A DNA stretch of 64,000 bases, taken from assembly GCA_039105265.1 (NCBI GenBank), contig JAPFFF010000005.1, forward strand, positions 5,193,501-5,257,500, given 5' to 3'. Every line of letters starts with the position of its first letter. Position 1 is the stretch's first letter. The translations under genes were made by a program, and so were the position numbers. Positions 1 to 8,500 of the stretch are shown here, piece after piece. The stretch comes from Tritrichomonas musculus (Eukaryota; Parabasalia; Tritrichomonadida; Tritrichomonadidae). A model generated the notes under the pieces. It searched no databases, had not been told where the DNA came from, and saw nothing but the letters and a program-made list of their open reading frames with translations.

Positions 1-1
1 A

Positions 2-607
2 GGCTGGTGCAACTGCACGTTCAGATTGACTCAAGTGTTGATTGATGCGAACAACAAAAATTTTTCTTACGTTGACAACGAAAAGAGAATTGTCGCAAAA
101 AAATTCGAATTGAACGAAAATCTTTTTAGTTCGATTGTGTTTGTGAGTCGTGATGTTGAGTCTGTTCTCATCCCTTCCTACGTCAAGTCTATTTGCTCGC
201 ATGCATTCAACGGATGCTTCAAACTTCGAAAAGTTGATTTTTTTGAGGACTCTGAACTGCAGAGAATTGAGAAGGATGCTTTTTCACACTCTCCAATTGT
301 GTCCATCGTGATACCAAGCAAAGTCAAGGCAGTTAAAGAGTATGCTTTCTCATGCTGTGTACATTTAAAAGCAGTTGAATTGCTTGGTGACGGTTTGGCT
401 ATTGAAAATTTTGCATTTACTGAAAGCGATTTGCTGCTGCTCGCATCACTTCCAAACGCGCATGAAGTGATCATTTCAGGCAACTCTTTCTCTTCTGTAT
501 CAAATGATTTTTCATTATTCATTTCCCCTTGCGCTGTACTAAATATCATTGCAATTGAATCAGAAGACGAGATAATCTTGACACCAGAAGATGTCTCATT
601 TTTTTAA
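2..607 (+). CDS. BspA-like leucine-rich repeat protein, 3' part (5' end outside window)
   Basis: The reading frame is open from the first bases of the window to the stop at 605-607, and no ATG lies near the left edge, so the gene starts upstream and only about 200 residues are seen. The visible part carries BspA-type LRR units: SICSHAFNGCFKLRKV, then RIEKDAFSHSPIVSIVIP, then VKEYAFSCCVHLKAVEL, each with the AF..C/S..L..V/I pattern and a VLIPSYV or IVIPSKV segment between units. The last 60 or so residues lose the repeat and look like a C-terminal cap. No transmembrane helix is visible in this part. In trichomonads this is a very large family, many members being surface or secreted proteins, and its repeats are usually explained by transfer from bacteria; that origin is family knowledge, not seen here. 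The stop is followed by A, giving TAAA. Confidence 0.75.
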   Translation, partial: GWCNCTFRLTQVLIDANNKNFSYVDNEKRIVAKKFELNENLFSSIVFVSRDVESVLIPSYVKSICSHAFNGCFKLRKVDFFEDSELQRIEKDAFSHSPIVSIVIPSKVKAVKEYAFSCCVHLKAVELLGDGLAIENFAFTESDLLLLASLPNAHEVIISGNSFSSVSNDFSLFISPCAVLNIIAIESEDEIILTPEDVSFF

Positions 608-676
608 AAAAACTAAGCTGTTTTTCATTTTTGTATACAATTCAATTTTCAATTTATCATAGAAAATTGATAATTA

Positions 677-1250
677 ACGTATTTCCAGAAATGCGCAAAA
701 AATATACATTTTTCCAGAAATGCGTAAAAAATAAACGTTCGTTTTTTGTAAATGTTTTATTGTTTTTTAATTTTTCAAAATGCCTATTTATTTTCAATTG
801 TTTTAATTATGATACTTAATAAATACATGCTCATATGAAATACATTAACCATTTATTTCACTGATTGATGTTCTTTATACGGAAAAACAAGAAATTTTTA
901 TTTTTATTTTTTTTATAATAATTTTGACAAAATTTATTATCGCTCTGACTGATAAGCTTTAAAGTTGTATAATATGATTTTATGAGGTTTAACTATTATT
1001 TATTAAAGAGTTGAGTTAGGGTCTTAAATGACGCATTGAAAAAAAAGAAAAACAAATATTACTGTTTGTTCATGAAGGATTATTAAAGTAAATCGTTTTT
1101 AAATCATTCCAACTTTTTAAACAATGTGTAAACAATTGTTTTGCTAATCAACTAGATTAAATTCTTAGAGTGTCAAGAAAAATTATGATGATCATTTATC
1201 CGAATGATCATTTTTTTTCCATGCATTTATTAAATTCAAGCATAATAATT
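677..1250 (+). repeat. Left arm of the foldback element
   Basis: 574-bp arm, exactly inverted relative to 1732-2305 where compared. It starts ACGTATTTCC and has direct subterminal repeats at about 683-704 and 713-734. Confidence 0.9.
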
Positions 1251-1731
1251 TAAATCAGCAACGAGTATTAAATAAATATTTATTAGCTATTTTTAATTGG
1301 AATATCAAGAAAAGCATAAATTCCAAAAAAATGACTAAAAATTCTTTAAAATTAAAAAAAATATAATTATATTTGTTTATTAGGACCTTTATTGGCAATA
1401 AATGTATAATACTCAATGCAATTAAAATATTAATTATGGCGTTTTGTTTAAGTAATGGTTCAATAATGATTTTTACTGATTTTAATAGTTGACTTTTTGA
1501 ATACTATTGAATTTTTTATTTATATAGAAAAAACTTCATTTATGATGCGTTACAATGTTTTTACCTTTCTCAAATTTATTTTTTCGTGATATATTTTAGA
1601 ATATAAAATTTGATATTATATATTTTTCACAATATTACAAAAATTTTAAAATGATCAATAATTGTCGTAGTTATATTTATTTTCAGAAAAAATACAATAT
1701 ATATTTGATTTAATTACGTGATTATTGATCG

Positions 1732-2305
1732 AATTATTATGCTTGAATTTAATAAATGCATGGAAAAAAAATGATCATTCGGATAAATGATCATCATAAT
1801 TTTTCTTGACACTCTAAGAATTTAATCTAGTTGATTAGCAAAACAATTGTTTACACATTGTTTAAAAAGTTGGAATGATTTAAAAACGATTTACTTTAAT
1901 AATCCTTCATGAACAAACAGTAATATTTGTTTTTCTTTTTTTTCAATGCGTCATTTAAGACCCTAACTCAACTCTTTAATAAATAATAGTTAAACCTCAT
2001 AAAATCATATTATACAACTTTAAAGCTTATCAGTCAGAGCGATAATAAATTTTGTCAAAATTATTATAAAAAAAATAAAAATAAAAATTTCTTGTTTTTC
2101 CGTATAAAGAACATCAATCAGTGAAATAAATGGTTAATGTATTTCATATGAGCATGTATTTATTAAGTATCATAATTAAAACAATTGAAAATAAATAGGC
2201 ATTTTGAAAAATTAAAAAACAATAAAACATTTACAAAAAACGAACGTTTATTTTTTACGCATTTCTGGAAAAATGTATATTTTTTGCGCATTTCTGGAAA
2301 TACGT
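1732..2305 (-). repeat. Right arm of the foldback element
   Basis: Reverse complement of 677-1250. It ends GGAAATACGT followed by TA. Arm pairing stops at 1250/1732, where the first mismatch occurs, leaving a 481-bp AT-rich centre with no recognisable gene. Confidence 0.9.
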
Positions 2306-2544
2306 TATATTTCAAAATTGAGATGATTATTTTTATTATTCAGAAGCATTGTGTTGTATGCAAAAATGACTCGCTGTTTAAAAATAATAATAATAATAAT
2401 ATAATCGAAGTCGAAACACAACTTAAAACTTTATATTAAACGAAAGACAGTCTTTTTTTAATAGTTTTGATATTTTTTTATTTTATTCAAATAATAAACA
2501 AAAGATTATTTCATTTGTTGTCTTACATTACAATAATTTTAGTC

Positions 2545-5500
2545 TTAAATTTTCCATGTGTAAATGTTGCCTTTGATGTCTGTCGATAAGAATATTGTGT
2601 AGTCCTGGTTGACGTCGAACTGAGTGATCTGGCAGTCGTGCAACTTCAGCAGCTTTTTCAAATCAATTGACTTTTCATAATAAGAAATGTAAGCAAAGTA
2701 AATCCTGCCATTTTCGTCTCCAATGAGCGCAATCCTGTCCACCTGCCAGATTGGCAAGCTGACTGCCTTCAAAGCCGTAATCTTCGCTGTCATCTCCTTT
2801 CGCTCGTAAAATCCGATCAGCTTTCCAGAGCTCGTCACGGCGTAAATTCCTTTCTTTGTAGCGTACCAAATCAGATCGTAGCCTTCATCGTACGAAACGG
2901 CCTCCAAGAAATCGTCCTTGAAATCCAAATACGAGCAACTCAAGCAATCGTCGTCGCCATCAATTCGAGTCAAGTAATGACAACGACAGCAATCGCAGCC
3001 ATTGTTATGCTCGATGGTTTTGGTGTCGATTGTTCTGTATATGAAGTTCCTGAAGAAGTTCCAGATGACAATCAGACTGTCGACTTGAGATATGACAGAC
3101 CACGTCTCGCCGACGACGATTGACTTCGGGGTTCCGTCTGTGAATGGCATTGAATTCTTGAGCTCGAAGCAGCACGGGTTTCCGTCTCTGTAGTGGATCT
3201 GGTACGTCTCCGAGATTGACAAAAACGTGTCGACAACCAAGAACAAACCGTTTTTCGACACACTTATGCTTGAAGCGTACTCGAAGTGAGGATTCACGAT
3301 TGATGCGAAGACTTTCTTTCCCTTCCTCGACGAGATCTTCATCTCGATCGACTCAATTGACACAATGAAGTGGTTCAGGCAGATCTCGGAAAGCTTCGGC
3401 AGCGGCAGAATGCGATCAACCTTCGAGAAAAATGCTACTTTCATCTGGCCAGTCATCTGGTAGATCTTGTGCGGAATGAACAGTAGCGCTCTTTCGGGGA
3501 GATTCGTGACTGACTTCGACTTCAGCTTCAGCTTCGCGTTGAGGCTCGTAATCGGATCTTTCTCGATGCTCGCCATGGACTTCGGCGGATGATCGTCGCT
3601 GATCGAGGAGAGAGCGCTCTGTGGGACGAGGGACGTAACAAGTGGCACTTTCGGACTCGCTGGATTCGGCATTGGTACCGACTGAGACGAGATTGGCGGC
3701 GTGAAGGAAGTTGGCTGAGGCGGAACTGAATTGGCTTCTGTGCTCGTGACTGAGGACGTCGTCGAGTTGTCGGCATCGTGAATGACGAGCTCGTCGGGGA
3801 TCGAGAGGGGATTCATGAGGTCCGAGAAGTCGCTAGATTCAACTGACTGGATGATCTTTGAGAGGTCGTGCACAGAGTTGAACGCGTTGTTGTCTTCTTC
3901 TTGGTCATTCGGCTTCTCTGCTTCTTTTGGCTCCTCCTCGGCGAAATGTGCTTCTTTTTGCTCTTTATTCTCTTCGTGTTGTCGCGTTTCTTCTTCATTT
4001 TGTTGTGCTCCTTCGTCATTTTGCTTGGTTTCTTGCTCCGTTGTTTGTTGTTCATTTTGTTGATCTTTGTCTTCATCTTTCATTACTTTATCTTCTTCAT
4101 TTTGCTCGGTTTCTTGCTCCGTTGTTTGTTGTTCATTTTGCTGTGTTTTATCTTCATCTTCATTTTGCTTAGTTTCTTCATTATTTCGTGTCTCTTCTTC
4201 ATTTTGCTTAATTTCTTGTTCTATTGTGTTTTGTTCATTTTGTTGATTTTTATCTTCATCTTTCTTTACTTCTTCTTCATTTTGCTTAATTTCTTGTTCT
4301 ATTGTGTTTTGTTCATTTTGTTGATTTTTATCTTCATCTTTCTTTTTTTCTTCTTCATTTTGCTTAGTTTCTTCATTATTTTGAGTTTCTTGTTTATTTT
4401 GCTTCGACTGTTCCACGTCTTCTTCCTCTTCTTCGATAAACTCTTCGTCAGTTCTATCAATTTCATTTATCTCTTCACTGGCGTGTTCCATCTCGATCAG
4501 TTCCTCGTCGGTGTGCTCTTCATCGGTGTGGTCAATCATGACGCGTGCCTCCTCAATCTGCTCGTTTTTGATTAACGGGACGTGCTTGTTCAAGTTGATT
4601 GAATCCGACAAAGCAGAAGTTGACAAGTTAGATGAAATATTGAAATTCAAAGGTGAATTCAACTCAGAAATGACCAAACCGATATTTTTTCTTTCAATTA
4701 TATCGCTTTGAATATTCTCGTTTTTCAATTGTATGTTAAACATCATTGCAATGATATTCAAAATGATTATTTTAGAAGAGTCGCTTTCAAGCGATTCTCT
4801 CAATTTAAAGAATTTGAAGACATTCGATTGCTCGAAGAAATCAACACAACCGAAATAGCTCAACGGTTTTGTTCCAGTGTCCAATTTGATTGAATTCTGG
4901 AAGTAAGAAATAGGTTGTAAACTTGTCAAATTTGGTTTTTCTTCTTCTTCTCTCATTATTTCATCAAAGTTTAATTTGGGAGCAACAGGATATTTTTCTA
5001 ATGATAAGAAAGACTTCCCACAAACGGTGTTAATTCTAAGCAAGGTTTCCAAAGCAGACAATTTTCCAGAACAAAAGTTTTGTATTGTTTCATTTATGTT
5101 GAAATCAGTCTCCCAATTAAAGTTAGGAAAAAGTGTTCCTTTTCTCGCTTTAGGCTTGATTTTATAGACTTGATTTGAGTCAGTTCCGGGCACTGAAATG
5201 GTGAGTGTTTTGGATCTATTTCGTTGCTTCTTGTTTATTGTTTCTGAATTCTGATCACTTCGAATGGAATAGAAGCTGTAATTCGAAATGATGTTTTCTT
5301 TGAGCTTCAAGATTTTTGTTTGAATATCTTTTCGAGGAAGAGTTAAAATGAAGTTGCCAACAGTGAACGAATAAATAATCAAGCTTAATTCTTTATGTTT
5401 TTGAATGTTGATTAAATCTTTCACTTTAACAGTAACAACAATTCGTGATGCAAACATCTCAGTTACTCCCCAATGGCCAATCAAAACAGACTCAATAAAG

Positions 5501-8500
5501 AAGTGATTCAAAGACGTCTTAATTTCTTTCAAGAAGTCAATATCGTCAGAATTCTGGCACAATTGACAATTACAAATAATTTTCATTTGTTCGTTAAACA
5601 TGAACAAAACAGAAGGAATCTCACCGTCATATCTACAAATTGTGCAATTAGTAACAAAAGAAGGTTGTCCTAAATCAGGATTCAAATCAATGAACATCTT
5701 AATTGCACTGGGCTTGTTGTCTGGAACAATTGAATACGAATAGAGTAAATTTTGCTTAAAAAGCTTAATTGGAACGGATCGAATGTTGACATCTTTATTT
5801 ATGTTGATGAACGGATACGGCGAAGGTGTCAGAACACGAGGAAGCGAATAAGGAAAGAAGAAAGGGGAAAGATGTTCTTTTTTCATTGGTTTCGGATTCT
5901 CGAGAAGTTCATTTGTCATTCTTGACCATTGATTTTGTTCCTGCTTGATCAAGAATGATGTAGACAAATATTTCATCGTGTTAGAAAACAGGCGAGAAAC
6001 CAAAAAGTGCTTTGCGTTTGAAATGAATTGTGAATGCTTGTAATCTATAGAAAGAATTCCTATTTCAATTGGAAAAGCAGGCTTAACGTCTTTAATAGAA
6101 GTGTAATATTGTTTGAATTTGCATTGAAAATCATTCGACTTTTGTTTCCAAGCTTCTTCAATTGTTGACAATGATTTCATGTCACGATCAATTGTTCGAT
6201 TGATTAGTTTATTCATCAATATCGAACTGCTTTGATCAAGCTTTAATAAAGGTGTCAGTTTATTAAGAAAAATGTTCAAAAGTTTCCTTTCATTATGAGA
6301 TGCAATGAAGAAGACATAAATCCAAGTCAATTGCGACTTTTCAGCTGTGATCAATGTTGCAAACATTTGAATGTTGTTCGTAAACAAACTGAAAACATCT
6401 TGATAATCACAAATTCGAATTGATGAAAACAAGGAAAGAATGATGGGCTCAATTGAGCTTGTGTATTTCATCATTACAGAATTGCCTTGTTTGTTTTGTA
6501 TCAGTTGGGCAAGAGTCAAAAGATCAGAGATGATTATCAATGATGAATCCTGCAAGTATTGAAGACCAGTGAAAATGTGGAGGAATTGAAGAATCTGACT
6601 TGTTGTCATTTGTGATTGTGAAGACAATGTTGAAGATGAATTGAAAAAGTTCGATAATCGATTGATCATCGATTGGAAGAAAATCGGAGTCAACGGATCC
6701 GAATGTTGAGGATTTCCAATTACAAACTCAAAGAAGAATGCATAAAGAACTTTATTCAGCAATTGTGGAGGAGACAACAAAATCAAATCAGTCAAGAAAG
6801 GAAGAAGCAAAGATTGCAAGAACCATTGACTCACCTTTTTCATTGAAGTTAAAGGAGGAAAAGGGACTTGAAAATGATTAGATGTCAAAACCGATGTCAC
6901 TTTTTCAAGCATGAATTGAGAAGCTTTGGCAGCAGGTGGTGGTAATGGAAAAGCGGTTTCATTCAATACTTGATCGGTACCAATCCAAATAGGTTCTGTA
7001 ACTTCTGGAAATTGTGAGATTGTCAACGATTCAAACGGTTTGTTTATTGTTATGTCATCTTCAGGAAATGCTTGGAATAAGACGTTGTAGTGAAGAACGA
7101 AAGGAAACCAAGACATGATCATTGACAAGCACAGTTCATTACTCAATATTTGAGTGAGTGTTGTATTTGTCGATAACTTTTCAATGCAAGTTTTCAACAA
7201 ATTTTCAAGTTTTTCAGTGTGTGGAGTTGACTCAATGTCGTACGTGTTCTGGTGGATCATGCAGAGTCCTCCGGCCCAAATCAAGACCAAATGAAGGGGA
7301 TAATTAATTGGCTTCATTTCGAGAATGTCGTTCCAGACACTCTCATAACTTGACAGGAAAGAAACAGCAGTGATTAAGAGGCCGTCATTTGGTGGAATGT
7401 AGCTTGAGTGATACTTTTCAATCACTGCAATCAAGTGGAAAACTTTCGCTGAAATGGAAGCAGGTGAAACAATCATCAATGAACGAAGATCGTCATAAGA
7501 CAGCAAAGATGTGACCAATTCAATTGTGCTTGGCTGAACAAATGAACAAAGACAATCAAGAATTGTGAATTGAATTTCAGTTTCTTCGCGAAATTCAACG
7601 GATTCCCAGCTGCAATTTGCCTGTCTCATTGTCGGTGCGATCTTCAAAATTGAGATGAGAAACTTCATGAATTTCGGAAGCCTAGAATGATTATTAAGGA
7701 GAACGTTTATTATCGTTTTTGATGATTGATTCTCACAAACAACAGTTGACAAAAATAATTCAATGTTCTCAAATGACTGCCAATTTATGCCAGTTGTAAA
7801 GTACTCAAATAACGACTCAATGATGATGTCATTCGAGATGTATTTCCAGAGGTCTCTGTCGTACAGGATAAGAGGTATGTGACTTGATTTGGCCTTAACC
7901 GTTTCCAGTAAAGAAACGAAATGATCCTTCTTCAAATATTTGTTGTTCTTCTTCATAGACGAAATGATTCGTGTGAAGAATTGATTCTTATATTGATCTA
8001 TCCTTCGTATTTTTAGAATCAATCTAAACAACGAATCATAAATTTCATCGTTTTCTGAATTTTCAAGAATTTTTATTAATTTTTCAAGGTTCTTAATCGA
8101 TGCAAAATGCATCGAGAAGCCAAAGTAAGGAACACTGAAACAATTCTCTGGTATCGTTACTATTGAATTGCAATTCAATTTAATCCGACTTGGAGTGAAT
8201 ATTTCTTCCTCTTTCGAAAGAAAGCTTCGCATATAGCCAGGCCCTTTTTTATACAATATTTTGAAGTCAATTGAATCTTGTTTAATAGTAACAATGTTAT
8301 AGAATCGAATCGTTGAGCCAAGAAACATTATTCCTTCATTAATATGTGAAAAACGAGCAAATGAAAAAGTCTGCAGTTTTGTCACAAAGTGATATGAATT
8401 TGAATTGACGTAAAGAGTAATCATTCGTGCCATCAATGACAACTTTAACTTAATGAAAATATGACACCAATCGGTCTGATCTATTGGCACCTCTTTCAGT

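Larger units (their letters stand above)
675..2307. mobile_element. Foldback / long-TIR non-autonomous DNA element with TA duplication
   Basis: Bases 677-1250 are the exact reverse complement of 1732-2305: paired coordinates always sum to 2982 and I found no indel or mismatch in the stretches compared, which cover most of the arms. Arms are 574 bp and the unique centre is 481 bp. The outer ends read ACGTATTTCC...GGAAATACGT and are flanked by TA on both sides (675-676, 2306-2307), which fits the TA target duplication of Tc1/mariner/IS630-class transposases. Each arm has two subterminal direct repeats of TTCCAGAAATGCGYAAAAAATA about 30 bp apart, like the IR/DR layout of some Tc1-like elements. 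No transposase is coded; short ORFs in the arms are low-complexity. It sits in the spacer between the 3' ends of two converging genes. Near-identity of the arms suggests recent insertion or ongoing arm conversion. Confidence 0.85.

Noticed and set aside
631-2439. Two short plus-strand ORFs (631-819 and 2185-2439)
   Set aside because: They lie in the inverted arms of the foldback element, are Phe/Asn/Lys-rich and mirror each other's DNA; no protein family.
3782-4575. Long plus-strand ORFs antisense to the Glu/Gln repeat
   Set aside because: Leu/Phe/Val- or Ser/Cys-rich shadows produced by the repetitive coding strand of the BEACH gene.
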